The notes: generated by a model not told the origin, from the letters alone. A stretch of DNA of 64,000 nt from Chitinolyticbacter albus (GCF_024437655.1 NZ_JANBVF010000030.1:17264-81263); one strand, 5' to 3'. Shown: positions 27,824-39,431, numbered from the stretch's first letter. Translations and numbers: made by a program.

Positions 27824-28732
27824 ATGCGCTACGCCGTTTTTGGCAACCCGATTGCCCATTCCAAATCACCGCAGATCCACGCGGCGTTCGCCGCAGAGTT
27901 CGGTCTGCCCGGTTTTCAATACGACAAGCTGCTGGCGCCGCTCGATGGCTTTGGCACGGCGGTGCGTGAGTTCGTCGCGGCCGGCGGTGCCGGCTGCAAT
28001 GTGACGGTGCCGTTCAAGGAAGAAGCGTTTCGCCTGGCCGAGGTGCTCAGCGCCCGCGCTCGCGCGGCGGGGGCGGTAAATACGCTGATGGTGCAGGCCG
28101 ACGGCAGCCTGTTTGGCGACAATACCGACGGCGCCGGCCTCGTGGCCGATCTGCTGCGCCATGTCCCGCTTCAGGGTAAGCGGCTGCTGCTGCTCGGTGC
28201 GGGCGGCGCGGCGCGCGGCGCGCTGTTGCCGCTACTGGCAGAGCAACCGGCCTTGCTCTTGATCGCCAACCGTACCGTTGCCCGCGCCCGGGCGCTGAGC
28301 GAGGACGTGGTCCAGCCCTGGCTGGCCGCAACGGGGCTGCCTGCCGAGCTGTTGCCGGTGCACGGTGTGGCGACCTTTGATTTCCTGATCGGTGGCGTGC
28401 CGCTGGAAGTGACGGGCGGTGCCTCACCGGTGCGTGCGCTGGGCAAGCGCGGCGTGCAATTCGACGTGGTGATCAACGCGACCTCCGCCAGCCTGGGCGG
28501 CGAGGCGATACCCATGGCGCCTGACGCGTTCGCGGCCGATGCCGTGGCCTACGACATGATGTATGGCAAGGACGAGACGACCTTCCTTGCGCAGGCGCGC
28601 GCGGCTGGCGTTGCAACGCGTGTCGATGGCCTTGGCATGCTCGTCGGTCAGGCCGCCGAGGCGTTCACGCTGTGGACGGGGCATCGACCCGACGTCGCGC
28701 CGGTGCTCGCCAGTCTGCGCGCGGCGCTGTAA
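27824..28732 (+). CDS. aroE: Shikimate dehydrogenase AroE
   Basis: A 302-residue NADPH enzyme converting 3-dehydroshikimate to shikimate. Motifs: [12 protein letters not shown] (shikimate site), Lys65 in NVTVPFKEE and Asp101 in GDNTDGAG as the catalytic pair, GAGGAARG for NADP binding, NRT and [11 protein letters not shown]. Typical AroE is about 272 residues. The surplus lies at about 168-212, between the NRT segment and INATSASL, as a roughly 30-residue insertion. It is upstream of mtgA, a common pairing in betaproteobacteria. Confidence 0.95.
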   Translation: MRYAVFGNPIAHSKSPQIHAAFAAEFGLPGFQYDKLLAPLDGFGTAVREFVAAGGAGCNVTVPFKEEAFRLAEVLSARARAAGAVNTLMVQADGSLFGDNTDGAGLVADLLRHVPLQGKRLLLLGAGGAARGALLPLLAEQPALLLIANRTVARARALSEDVVQPWLAATGLPAELLPVHGVATFDFLIGGVPLEVTGGASPVRALGKRGVQFDVVINATSASLGGEAIPMAPDAFAADAVAYDMMYGKDETTFLAQARAAGVATRVDGLGMLVGQAAEAFTLWTGHRPDVAPVLASLRAAL

Positions 28733-28801
28733 CGCAACGTCACCCCGCGCCGTGCCACGCTCCAACATAATCGCCGCCAATTCAACGAGGTAGCGAAGGC
28801 G

Positions 28802-29512
28802 ATGGCGGAAAAGACGGGCAGGACTTTCGGTTGGTGGTTCAGGCGGGCGTTGCTTGCGCTGCTGCTGCTGTTCGTCGTCTGGAACCTGTGGATACTGGGC
28901 CACGTGGTGCTGTGGCGCTGGGTCAATCCGTCTGAGACCGCCTTCATGGAGTACCAGCTCGACCGGTTGCGTGACGAGGATCCACAGGCCGAGCTGCGTC
29001 ACCAGTGGGTGCCCTACGACAAGATCTCGAACAACCTCAAGCGCGCCATCGTCGCCAGTGAGGACGCCAAATTCCTGCTGCACGACGGCTTCGACTGGGA
29101 AGGCATGCAGGTGGCGTGGGAAAAGAACGTCAAGAAGGGCCGCATCGTCGCTGGTGGCTCGACCATCAGCCAGCAACTGGCGAAGAACCTGTTTCTTTCC
29201 GGCCGGCGCACGCCGTGGCGCAAACTGGAAGAAGCCCTCATCACCGTGATGCTGGAAGCGGTGCTCGACAAGCGCCGCATTTTCGAGATCTATCTCAATG
29301 TAATCGAATGGGGCGACGGCGTGTTCGGCGCCGAGGCCGCGGCGCGTCACTATTACGGTGCGCGAGCGGCGAGCCTGGGGCGCAACCAGGCGGCCAGGCT
29401 CGCGGCGATGGTGCCCAATCCGCGCTACTACGATGCCCATCGTGGCGACCGGCGCCTGGCGCGCAAGACCGCCATCATTCAGCGGCGCATGGGCTATGCC
29501 GACATTCCATAA
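28802..29512 (+). CDS. mtgA: Monofunctional biosynthetic peptidoglycan transglycosylase
   Basis: A 236-residue inner-membrane GT51 enzyme polymerising lipid II into glycan strands. An N-terminal membrane anchor (ALLLLFVVWNLWILGHVVLW) precedes the catalytic domain. Motif 1 is VASEDAKFLLHDGFDW with the catalytic Glu, motif 2 GGSTISQQLAKNLFLS, motif 3 KLEEALITVMLE and motif 4 KRRIFEIYLNVIEWGDGVFG. There is no transpeptidase domain, as expected. It follows aroE. Confidence 0.95.
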   Translation: MAEKTGRTFGWWFRRALLALLLLFVVWNLWILGHVVLWRWVNPSETAFMEYQLDRLRDEDPQAELRHQWVPYDKISNNLKRAIVASEDAKFLLHDGFDWEGMQVAWEKNVKKGRIVAGGSTISQQLAKNLFLSGRRTPWRKLEEALITVMLEAVLDKRRIFEIYLNVIEWGDGVFGAEAAARHYYGARAASLGRNQAARLAAMVPNPRYYDAHRGDRRLARKTAIIQRRMGYADIP

Positions 29513-29522
29513 GCCGTAAGCG

Positions 29523-29551
29523 CAGCCGGTTTCGACCGGCTGTGTGCTTTT
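29523..29551 (+). terminator. Terminator after mtgA
   Basis: The stem cagccggt/accggctg with a ttcg tetraloop is followed by tgtgctttta, a short T-run. Confidence 0.65.
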
Positions 29552-29636
29552 AGTCTCAGTTGATCCCTTTTCCCCGTTTCAAACGCGCGTTGGCGCGCCT
29601 AACAATAGTAGGATGGGCAAAAACAAGGGAATGGGC

Positions 29637-32151
<2,515 letters not shown>

Positions 32152-32159
<8 letters not shown>

Positions 32160-32982
32160 TCTGAGCCGCTTACTGCGGATCGAGGGCGCGACCGATCCGG
32201 GCATGGTGCGCGAGCACAACGAGGACGCGATCGGCTTCGATCCGGCGCTGGGCTTTGCCGTGCTCGCCGATGGCATGGGCGGGTATCTGGCCGGTGAAGT
32301 GGCGAGCGGCATGGCGATCGAGATGACGCTGCACGTGGTGCGCGGCGCCTTGCAGTCGCACCCGGCGCACCAGCTGGTCGAGGGCGTGCCCTATGGCCAT
32401 GTCGTGCTGGAGGATGCGATCCAGCAGGCCAATTCCGCCATCTATGGCACGGCGCTGAGCCAGCCGCAATGCTCCGGCATGGGGACCACGCTGGTCGCCG
32501 CGCTGTTCTACGACAACCGCGTGCTGGTCGCCCACGTGGGTGATTCCCGGCTCTACTGCCTGCGCGACGACGTGCTGACCCAGCTGACGCGCGATCATTC
32601 CTTTTTGCAAGAACAGATCGACAGCGGGCTGATCACGCAGGAAGAGGCGCGGCACTCGCATCATCGCAACCTCGTCACCCGCGCGGTCGGCATCGACCCG
32701 CTGGCCGAGGTCGAGTTGACCGAGCATGTGGCCGAGGTGGGCGATCTTTACCTGCTGTGCTCGGACGGCCTGACCGACATGATCGACGACGATGTCATCG
32801 CCAGCATATTGCTGACCATGCGCAACAACCTGCCGCTGGCGGCACAGCAGCTGGTATTGGCGGCCAATGACGCGGGTGGACGCGACAATGTGTCGGTACT
32901 GCTGGTCGAAGTGGAAAAACCGTTCCCTGCCAAGGGAGCGATCTGGAACAAGGTGTCGTCGCTGCTGCGCGGCACCCGATGA
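32152..32982 (+). CDS. PP2C-family Ser/Thr protein phosphatase
   Basis: A 276-residue Stp1/PrpC-like metal-dependent phosphatase. Motifs: REHNEDAIGF, VLADGMGGYLAGEVAS, GMGTTLVAAL, VAHVGDSRLY, LTRDHS, LCSDGLTDMIDDD and GGRDNVSVLLVEV, covering all the usual metal-coordinating Asp residues. It is the natural counterpart of the kinase it overlaps, reversing its phosphorylations. The FHA gene begins 33 bases downstream. Confidence 0.94.
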
Positions 32983-33015
32983 AGACAAGGGCCGCCACGG
33001 CCCGGAGAGAGAACC

Positions 33016-33690
33016 ATGGCAAAAGTGCTTTTGTGCCTCGATGGCACGGTGATCAAGGAATTCCGCCTTACGCGCGATCGCACCAGCGTCGGGCGGCGGC
33101 CGAGCAATGACATTCAGATCGAGAATATCGCCGTCTCCGGCGAGCATGCGGTATTCGATCGCATCGGCCGCGATGTGTTCATAGAGGATCTGGGCAGCAC
33201 CAACGGCACCCTGATCAACGGCAAGCCGGTACAGCGCCAGCTGCTCGCCAATGGCGACGAGCTGACCGTGGGCAAGTACACGCTGAAGTACTGGCAGGAT
33301 GGGGCGCCTGTCGGCGGCGACTTCGACAAGACCCTGGTCATGCGCTCGGCCCAGGCGGCATCGGTGCAGCCCGCAGCCAAGCCCGCGGCGCCGGTGGCGC
33401 AGGCGCCGGTGGCAAACGCCGCAGGCCCGGTTGGCGTCGTCAAGGTGCTGACGGGCGCCAACGCAGGGCGCGAGTTGCTGCTCAACAAGCCCGCCACTAC
33501 GCTGGGCAAGGCCGGCGTGCAGGTGGCTGTGATCAGCAAGCGGCCCACCGGTTATTTCCTGATCCATGTCGAGGGCAAGCAGCACCCCAAGGTCAACGGC
33601 GTCGAGATCGGAACCTCGGCCCGCCAGCTCAAGGAAGAGGATGCGATCGAGCTGATGGGCGTGCAGATGGTCTACTTCGAGCGCGACTGA
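33016..33690 (+). CDS. FHA-domain protein with a second, degenerate FHA-like domain
   Basis: A 224-residue cytosolic protein. The N-terminal FHA domain (about 1-90) keeps the phosphothreonine-binding residues: Gly-Arg in TSVGRRPSNDIQI, Ser in VSGEHAVF, and Asn in LGSTNGTLING. An Ala/Pro-rich linker (about 112-140) joins a second FHA-like fold (about 140-224) in which TLGK and HPKVNG are recognisable but the Arg and Ser are not. It presumably docks onto Thr-phosphorylated targets of the adjacent kinase. KTLVM in the linker is a candidate phosphothreonine site, by inference only. Confidence 0.88.
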   Translation: MAKVLLCLDGTVIKEFRLTRDRTSVGRRPSNDIQIENIAVSGEHAVFDRIGRDVFIEDLGSTNGTLINGKPVQRQLLANGDELTVGKYTLKYWQDGAPVGGDFDKTLVMRSAQAASVQPAAKPAAPVAQAPVANAAGPVGVVKVLTGANAGRELLLNKPATTLGKAGVQVAVISKRPTGYFLIHVEGKQHPKVNGVEIGTSARQLKEEDAIELMGVQMVYFERD

Positions 33691-33697
33691 GTCCACG

Positions 33698-34233
33698 CGC
33701 CGCCTTGCGCACGGCCCGCAATGGCTGATGGGCGCCGTGGTCCTGGGCGTGGTCCTGGCGTTGCAATTCGCGCTGGCGCGCTATCTGGCGGGCACTCGTT
33801 CCTGTCGCCGACCCGGACGGCCTGACGCGGCAGGTGCCGCTGTTCGCGCGCTTGGGTGAGCATTGCTATCCATCGCTGTCGCTTGCGGTGGTGCGAGCCG
33901 CGCTTGGCCAGCCGTCGCGTTCATGAACGAATTCCTCACCGGGATCACGGCCGTGATTGGCAGCTCTTACCTCGGCACCCTGGCCAATACATCGTCGATT
34001 GCGCGATGGTGTTCCAGGACGCGCCGCTCGATATCCAGGCCGTCGCGGAGCTGAACCAGTTGCAGCACGACGAGCCCGATTGCGCGCTCTACGCGCTGTT
34101 TCTCGAGCGCATACGGCAGTGGCGCCTGCAGCCACCGCTTGCAGACTGGGATGGCGCTCATATCTGCGACAATAAATATGCGCCTATGCTGGCGGAAAGT
34201 GCGGCGGTGCCGGTACATACAACGTGGCAATGA
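33698..34233 (+). pseudogene. Decayed CHASE2-adenylate/guanylate cyclase gene
   Basis: Pieces of one protein family appear in order in different frames. Frame 2 gives a membrane segment (WLMGAVVLGVVLALQFALAR). Frame 3 (33810-33923) gives the CHASE2 end (DPDGLTRQVPLF, YPSLSLAVVRAALG). Frame 2 (33923-33982) gives MNEFLTGITAVIGSSYLGTL and frame 1 (from 33982) GQYIVDCAMVFQDAPLD, which together match the class III cyclase core. The cyclase C-terminus (YALFLERIRQW, then PPLADWDGAHICDNK) closes it. Two large deletions and at least two frame changes are needed, so no functional product is expected. It sits between the FHA gene and a phosphodiesterase-like gene. Confidence 0.75.
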
Positions 34234-34312
34234 GAGGACACGCGGTGGGTAATACGTGGATCAAACGGGGCTGGCATCGTCGCGCGTGGCGGTGGGGCGT
34301 GGGGAGTCGCTG

Positions 34313-35083
34313 ATGCAATTGCGTATCCTGGGCTGCAGCGGCGGCATCGGTGGCGACAACCGCACCACGGCCATGCTGCTGGGCGACAGCGTGCTGCTCG
34401 ATGCGGGCACGGGCGTTGGCGATCTTGGCTTCGATGAATTGGTGCGCATCGACGAGGTGTTCCTCACCCATGCCCACCTGGACCATATCGCCTGTCTGCC
34501 CATGCTGATCGATACCGTGCTCGGCCGCCGCAAGACGCCGATCACCGTGCACGCGACACAGGCCACGATAGGCATCCTCAAGCAGCATGTCTTCAACTGG
34601 CTGGTCTGGCCGGATTTCACCCAGATCCCGACGCTGGAAAATCCGATGTTGCGCTTCGAGCCGATGGAAGTGGGCGAGCAGCGGATGGTGCCGGGTGGCA
34701 CCATCACCGCCTTGCCGGCCCTGCACACGGTGCCCGCCGTCGCCTACGCCATCGATTCGGGCGCGGCGAGCGTGGTGTTTTCCGGCGATACCGCCGATTG
34801 CGCCGAGCTGTGGCAGGCCATCAACGCCATCGACAACCTGAAGACGCTGATCATCGAAACGGCCTTCGCCGATCGCGAGGAGAGCCTGGCCAAACTGTCG
34901 CGCCATTTCTCGCCGCGCCTCCTGATCGACGCGCTGGCCCAGCTCGACAGACCCGCTAAGGTCGAGCTCTTGATCACCCACCTCAAACCGGCCGACCACC
35001 AGCTCACCATGCAGCAGGTGCTCGCCGCCGGCCACGCCTACCGCATCGCCCGGCTCGAACAGGGCCAAGTGCTGACCTTCTGA
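34313..35083 (+). CDS. MBL-fold protein, class II cyclic-nucleotide phosphodiesterase-like
   Basis: A 256-residue metallo-beta-lactamase-fold hydrolase. The metal motif is THAHLDHIACLP (His53 to His58), with VVFSGDTAD further on and a final His in ITHLKP. The N-terminal LRILGCSGGIGG and the overall pattern resemble class II 3',5'-cyclic-nucleotide phosphodiesterases. Cyclic nucleotide hydrolysis is therefore the best guess, strengthened by the decayed cyclase gene immediately upstream. Start at 34313 has gggag seven bases before it. The T2SS-type ATPase gene follows after eight bases. Confidence 0.8.
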   Translation: MQLRILGCSGGIGGDNRTTAMLLGDSVLLDAGTGVGDLGFDELVRIDEVFLTHAHLDHIACLPMLIDTVLGRRKTPITVHATQATIGILKQHVFNWLVWPDFTQIPTLENPMLRFEPMEVGEQRMVPGGTITALPALHTVPAVAYAIDSGAASVVFSGDTADCAELWQAINAIDNLKTLIIETAFADREESLAKLSRHFSPRLLIDALAQLDRPAKVELLITHLKPADHQLTMQQVLAAGHAYRIARLEQGQVLTF

Positions 35084-35091
35084 GAGACACG

Positions 35092-37440
35092 ATGAACCAA
35101 GCTGCAATCGCTCCCGATGCCCTCGATTTCATGCGCCAGCTGCAGGCGCTGACCACGCGGGTGCATGATACCGCCAACCTCGACGAAATCCTGCTGGAGC
35201 TGGGGCCTGCGGTGTGCGAGGTGTTCGGCGCCGAGCGCATCACCATCTATATCGCCGGGGACGACGGCAACGAGATTGTCTCCCGGCTCAAGACCGGGCT
35301 GGAAGGGTTTCGCGAGCTGCGTATCCCGGTGGACGATCGCAGCGTCGCCGGTTACGTGGCCAACCACAAGCGCCTCGTCAATATCCGCGACGTGTACGAC
35401 GCCAAGGAGCTCGCCGCCTATAGCCCCACGCTGCAGTTCCTGCAGGCTGTGGACAAGCAGACCGGCTTCAAGGCGCGCGAGATGCTGGCCGCGCCCATCC
35501 TTGCCGAGGCCGATGGCACCCTGGTCGGCGTGATCCAGCTGATCAACCGCCGCAGCCAGCAGCCGTTCGATGCGATGGGTGAGGAGGGCGTGCGCCTGTT
35601 CGCCAAAACGTTGGCTGTCGCACTGCGTCAGCGTCAGCAGCCATTTCCCTTTGGTGCGCACGGCAAGTATCAGGGCCTGGTCACCAGTGGCGCGCTGACG
35701 CCGGCCGCCTTCCAGGTGGCGGTGCGCGAGGCGCAGCGCGCCAAGCTCGACCTGGAAACGGTGCTGCTGCAGAACTACCAGGTGAAGCCGACGGCGCTGG
35801 GCGCCGCGTTGTCGCAATTCTTCGGCGTGCCCTATGAGCCGTTTCGCGCCGAGCGGGCCAAGCCCATCGACCTCTTGAAGCAGATCAAGCGCGAATACGC
35901 CGCCGAGCACGAATGGCTGCCGATCGACAGCGAGGGCAAGCAACTCACGGTGATCGCCACCGACCCGGAACGGGTGCGGGCGAGCCACGTGGTCGCCCAT
36001 GTCTTCCCCGGCCGGCAGGTGGCGTTTCGCGCGACCACCCGCGCCGAGTTCGGGCAGACGCTGGCGCAATACTTCGGCGAGGAAAATAGCGTGGGCAGCG
36101 GCGACATCGACGCGCTGCTCTCGGGCATGGAGGGCGACGAGGTCGAGGCAGTGAGCCCCGAGGACATCACCGCCGCGCAGGACAACGAGCTGGTGAAGCT
36201 CGTGAACCAGATCATCGTCGACGCACACCGTCAGGGCGCGTCCGACATCCATATCGAACCCGCGCCCGGCAACGACAAGCTGCGCATCCGCTTCCGGCGT
36301 GATGGCGCGCTGTTCGTCTATCGCGAAGTGCCAGCGGCGTACCGCAGCCCCATGGTCACCCGGCTCAAGATCATGTGCGACCTCGATATCTCCGAGCGCC
36401 GCAAGCCGCAGGACGGCAAGATCAAGTTCAAGAAATACCTGCCTGGGCTCGACATCGAGCTGCGCGTCGCCACCATACCCACCGCCGGCGGGGTCGAGGA
36501 CGTGGTGATGCGGATACTCGCCGCGGGCGAGCCGCTGCCGCTGGAGAAGCTCGCCTTGTCCGAGCGCAACCTGGGTACGCTGAAGTCGGTGGTCGCCAAG
36601 CCCTACGGCCTCTTTTTCGTCTGCGGGCCCACTGGCTCGGGCAAGACCACCACGCTGCACTCGGTGCTCAAGCATCTCAATACCAACGAAACCAAGATCT
36701 GGACCGCCGAAGACCCGGTCGAGATCACGCAGAAGGGCCTGCGCCAGGTGCAGGTGAACGTAAAGGCCGGCCTCACCTTCGCGACGGTGATGCGCGCCTT
36801 TTTGCGCGCTGATCCGGACATCATCATGGTCGGCGAAATGCGCGATGCCGAGACCACCGGCATCGGCATCGAGGCCTCCCTCACCGGCCACCTGGTGCTG
36901 GCCACGCTGCACACCAACAGCGCACCCGAATCGGTGACCCGCCTCTTGGACATGGGTATGGACCCGTTCAACTTCGCCGATGCGCTGCTCGGCATCCTCG
37001 CGCAGCGGCTGGCACGGCGGTTGTGCAGCTGCAAGCAGCCCTATGTGGCGACGCAGGCGGAGCTTAAATTGATGCTCGACGAATACGCCAGCGAGCTGCA
37101 GCACACGCAGGCCTGGCAGGCCAACCCCAAGGCGCAGTTCGACGCCATCTACCAGGACTGGATCAAGCGCTTCGGCGATAACGACGGCAAGATCACGCTG
37201 TATGAACCGGTAGGCTGCGAGGCGTGCAACCACACCGGCTACAAGGGCCGGGTGGGTCTGCACGAACTCCTGGTCGGCAGCGATGAGATCAAGCGCTTGG
37301 TGCAGGAGCGCGCCCGGGTGGCGCAGATCCTGGCGCGGGCGCTGGAAGAGGGCATGCGCACGCTGAAGCAGGATGGCATCGAGAAAGTGCTGGCCGGCAC
37401 CACTGATCTGCATCAAGTGAGAGCGGTATGCATTAAGTAA
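35092..37440 (+). CDS. GAF-domain type II/IV secretion-type ATPase (GspE/PilB-like)
   Basis: A 782-residue protein. Residues about 15-185 form a GAF sensor domain (LGPAVCEVFGAERITIYI, DDRSVAGYVANHKRLVNI). A GspE/PilB N-terminal domain at about 190-310 (VLLQNYQVKPTALGAALSQF) precedes the ATPase: Walker A GPTGSGKTTT near 513, Asp box, Walker B MVGEMRDAETT and His box HLVLATLHTNSAPE. A zinc-binding Cys pair before LCSCKQ and another in CEACNHTGYKGR are present. Typical GspE/PilB is about 500-570 residues; the GAF is extra. No pilus or secretion genes flank it, so it is an orphan ATPase linked to the kinase operon. Confidence 0.92.
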   Translation: MNQAAIAPDALDFMRQLQALTTRVHDTANLDEILLELGPAVCEVFGAERITIYIAGDDGNEIVSRLKTGLEGFRELRIPVDDRSVAGYVANHKRLVNIRDVYDAKELAAYSPTLQFLQAVDKQTGFKAREMLAAPILAEADGTLVGVIQLINRRSQQPFDAMGEEGVRLFAKTLAVALRQRQQPFPFGAHGKYQGLVTSGALTPAAFQVAVREAQRAKLDLETVLLQNYQVKPTALGAALSQFFGVPYEPFRAERAKPIDLLKQIKREYAAEHEWLPIDSEGKQLTVIATDPERVRASHVVAHVFPGRQVAFRATTRAEFGQTLAQYFGEENSVGSGDIDALLSGMEGDEVEAVSPEDITAAQDNELVKLVNQIIVDAHRQGASDIHIEPAPGNDKLRIRFRRDGALFVYREVPAAYRSPMVTRLKIMCDLDISERRKPQDGKIKFKKYLPGLDIELRVATIPTAGGVEDVVMRILAAGEPLPLEKLALSERNLGTLKSVVAKPYGLFFVCGPTGSGKTTTLHSVLKHLNTNETKIWTAEDPVEITQKGLRQVQVNVKAGLTFATVMRAFLRADPDIIMVGEMRDAETTGIGIEASLTGHLVLATLHTNSAPESVTRLLDMGMDPFNFADALLGILAQRLARRLCSCKQPYVATQAELKLMLDEYASELQHTQAWQANPKAQFDAIYQDWIKRFGDNDGKITLYEPVGCEACNHTGYKGRVGLHELLVGSDEIKRLVQERARVAQILARALEEGMRTLKQDGIEKVLAGTTDLHQVRAVCIK

Positions 37441-37517
37441 AGGAATAACCCGATACCCGGGTTTGCCTCCGTTGCTTGGGGAGGTTAGCTTACGGCCTGG
37501 GTTGAAGGAGTCGGGCC

Positions 37518-38843
37518 ATGAGCGAGGGTGGTAAGCAAGCAGTCTGGGGAAGGAACGGGCCGTACCGTTTTGTCGTCATGGTGACTGGCTTGATGGCGGT
37601 AACGCTGCTGCTGCTGGCGTGGCACGCGTTTGGCATGAATCGCACCCTGCGGTTCGATGCGAGCAGCAAGGTGCCGGCCGTGGCCATCGATGATCGCAGC
37701 GAGGGCGGAGCCTCCACCTCCCGGCTGATACGCACCCCGGATGGCGTGGGCGTCGAGTGCGATATCCGCATGAAGTACCAGTGGCCGTACTGCGAGCTTG
37801 CGCTGGAGATCGGGGAGCCGCAGAAGGGCATCGATCTCTCGGTGTTCGATACCGTGGTGCTGGATATCGATTATCAGGGCCGCAGCGAGCGCGTCCGGGT
37901 CTACCTGTCCAATTATGACCCGGCCTATTCGCGCAAGGACAAGCCCGTCTCGAACAAGGTCAACCAGCTGTCCTACGATCCCAAGCGCTACCCGCAAGGC
38001 CTCACCGTGGGTCTGGATTATTTCACGGTGGCTGGCTGGTGGGCCGAGGAAATGAAGCTGCCGCTCGAGCATTCCCAGCGCGACTTGCGCCATGTGGTGA
38101 AGATTGAGCTGGCCACCGGCGAAATCATCGAGCCCGGTCCGTATCGCATCGTGCTGCGGTCCATCGAGTTTCGCGGCAAGTGGTTACCGGCCTCGCAGCT
38201 GCGGCTTTTCATCATCGCTTTGTGGCTGGTGGCGGCCTTGGTGTACCTGGCCATGGCGTTCAAACGTGCCCGCGGGGCCTTGGTATTGGCGCGCCAGCGC
38301 GAACGCGATCTGGCGGAGCTGAATCAGAGCCTGCAGATCAAGGGCGAGGAGCTGGAGCATGTGGCGCACCATGACGAGTTGACCGGTGCGCTAAATCGCG
38401 CAGGCGCGCGTGACCTGCTTTATGACGGCTCGCGTCGCTCGCAACAGGACGGGCGGCCGATGTCCTTGCTGTTTATCGATCTTGACCACTTCAAACAGAT
38501 CAACGATCGATATGGCCATGCGGCAGGTGACGAAATCCTGGTGCATTTCACGCGCATCGTGCTTGCGGCGACGCGCAGCCACGATCATCTGGTGCGCTGG
38601 GGGGGCGAGGAGTTCTTGCTGATCCTGTCCGATGCCACGCTGCCGGCGGCAGTGCAACTGGCCGAGAAGCTGCGCAGCGCTCTGGCGGCTGCGCGATGGC
38701 CGCATGCAGATTCCGTGACGGCCAGCTTCGGGGTCGCCGAGCTCAAGCTGGAGCGGGTGCAGGATTGCCTGGAGCGGGCGGACGCCGCGCTCTATCGCGC
38801 CAAACAGGCTGGCCGCAACCGGGTCGAATCGGCCGGCGCCTAG
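37518..38843 (+). CDS. Membrane diguanylate cyclase with periplasmic beta-sandwich-like domain
   Basis: A 441-residue protein. TM1 is at about 18-37 and TM2 at about 232-250. The periplasmic part (about 40-230) has alternating beta patterns (VVLDIDYQGRSERVRVYLSN, YRIVLRSIEFRGKW) reminiscent of CBM11/CIA30-type jelly-rolls. A coiled coil then joins a GGDEF domain with FIDLDHFKQINDRYGH, the active site GGEEF, and RSHD five residues before it as I-site. It should make c-di-GMP in response to a periplasmic cue, perhaps a carbohydrate (inference). It ends in a CTAG shared with the convergent APS kinase gene. Confidence 0.85.
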   Translation: MSEGGKQAVWGRNGPYRFVVMVTGLMAVTLLLLAWHAFGMNRTLRFDASSKVPAVAIDDRSEGGASTSRLIRTPDGVGVECDIRMKYQWPYCELALEIGEPQKGIDLSVFDTVVLDIDYQGRSERVRVYLSNYDPAYSRKDKPVSNKVNQLSYDPKRYPQGLTVGLDYFTVAGWWAEEMKLPLEHSQRDLRHVVKIELATGEIIEPGPYRIVLRSIEFRGKWLPASQLRLFIIALWLVAALVYLAMAFKRARGALVLARQRERDLAELNQSLQIKGEELEHVAHHDELTGALNRAGARDLLYDGSRRSQQDGRPMSLLFIDLDHFKQINDRYGHAAGDEILVHFTRIVLAATRSHDHLVRWGGEEFLLILSDATLPAAVQLAEKLRSALAAARWPHADSVTASFGVAELKLERVQDCLERADAALYRAKQAGRNRVESAGA

Positions 38844-39370
38844 GGTGGGACGCCCAGCGCCGGGCAGTGGGCCAGCAGGCGCACGAGGCAGGTTTCGAGT
38901 GCCAATGCATCGGTATCGAGCATCAGGGCGTCTGCCGGAGCCTCGTATGGCGCATCAACCCCCGTCAGGCCGCGCAGGGTGCCGGCTCGGGCCGCGGCGT
39001 ACAGTCCCTTGGGGTCTCGTGCCTCGCAGATCGCGCGCGGTGGATTGCACCAGACCTCGATCAGCCCGTTGCCCAACATGCTACGCAATGCGGCACGATG
39101 CGCTGCCAGCGGCGTGACCAGCGCCAGCAACACGATATGCCCTTCCCGGCGCAGGCCGGCCGCCATGGCGCCCGCTCTCCGCGCCTGTTCCAACCTGTCG
39201 GCATCAGTGTATCCCAGGTCGACACAGGGGCCGGCGCGCAGCACGTCGCCATCCAGTACCCGGCACGACCGGCCTTGCCGTTCGAGCCAGGCGGCGAGCG
39301 CGAACGCGAGCGTGGACTTACCGGCGCCGGGCAGGCCGGTAAACAACAGCGCGGGTGGCGAAGCGGGCAT
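38840..39370 (-). CDS. Adenylylsulfate (APS) kinase
   Basis: A 176-residue CysC-like kinase that phosphorylates APS to PAPS, the universal sulfate donor. P-loop GLPGAGKST is at residues 11-19, then VLDGDVLR, LGYTDADRLEQARR, and the C-terminal signature CEARDPKGLYAAARAGTLRG and GVDAPYEAP. It is slightly shorter than CysC (about 200). No sulfate adenylyltransferase is near. The divergently placed sulfotransferase gene is a likely consumer of its product. The stop codon overlaps that of the convergent diguanylate cyclase gene. Confidence 0.88.
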   Translation of the reverse strand: MPASPPALLFTGLPGAGKSTLAFALAAWLERQGRSCRVLDGDVLRAGPCVDLGYTDADRLEQARRAGAMAAGLRREGHIVLLALVTPLAAHRAALRSMLGNGLIEVWCNPPRAICEARDPKGLYAAARAGTLRGLTGVDAPYEAPADALMLDTDALALETCLVRLLAHCPALGVPP

Positions 39371-39431
39371 CGTTGGCGGGCTGGCGGAAAACCCGCCTAG
39401 AATGCGGCAACGCCAACCCATTGTCATCCCT

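Noticed and set aside
35038..37416. 792-codon minus-strand open frame opposite the GAF-PilB gene
   Set aside because: Same antisense signature; the plus strand carries all ATPase motifs.
37441..37517. Terminator after the GAF-PilB gene (aacccg/cgggtt and cctcc/ggagg stems)
   Set aside because: The stems are short and neither has a T-run.
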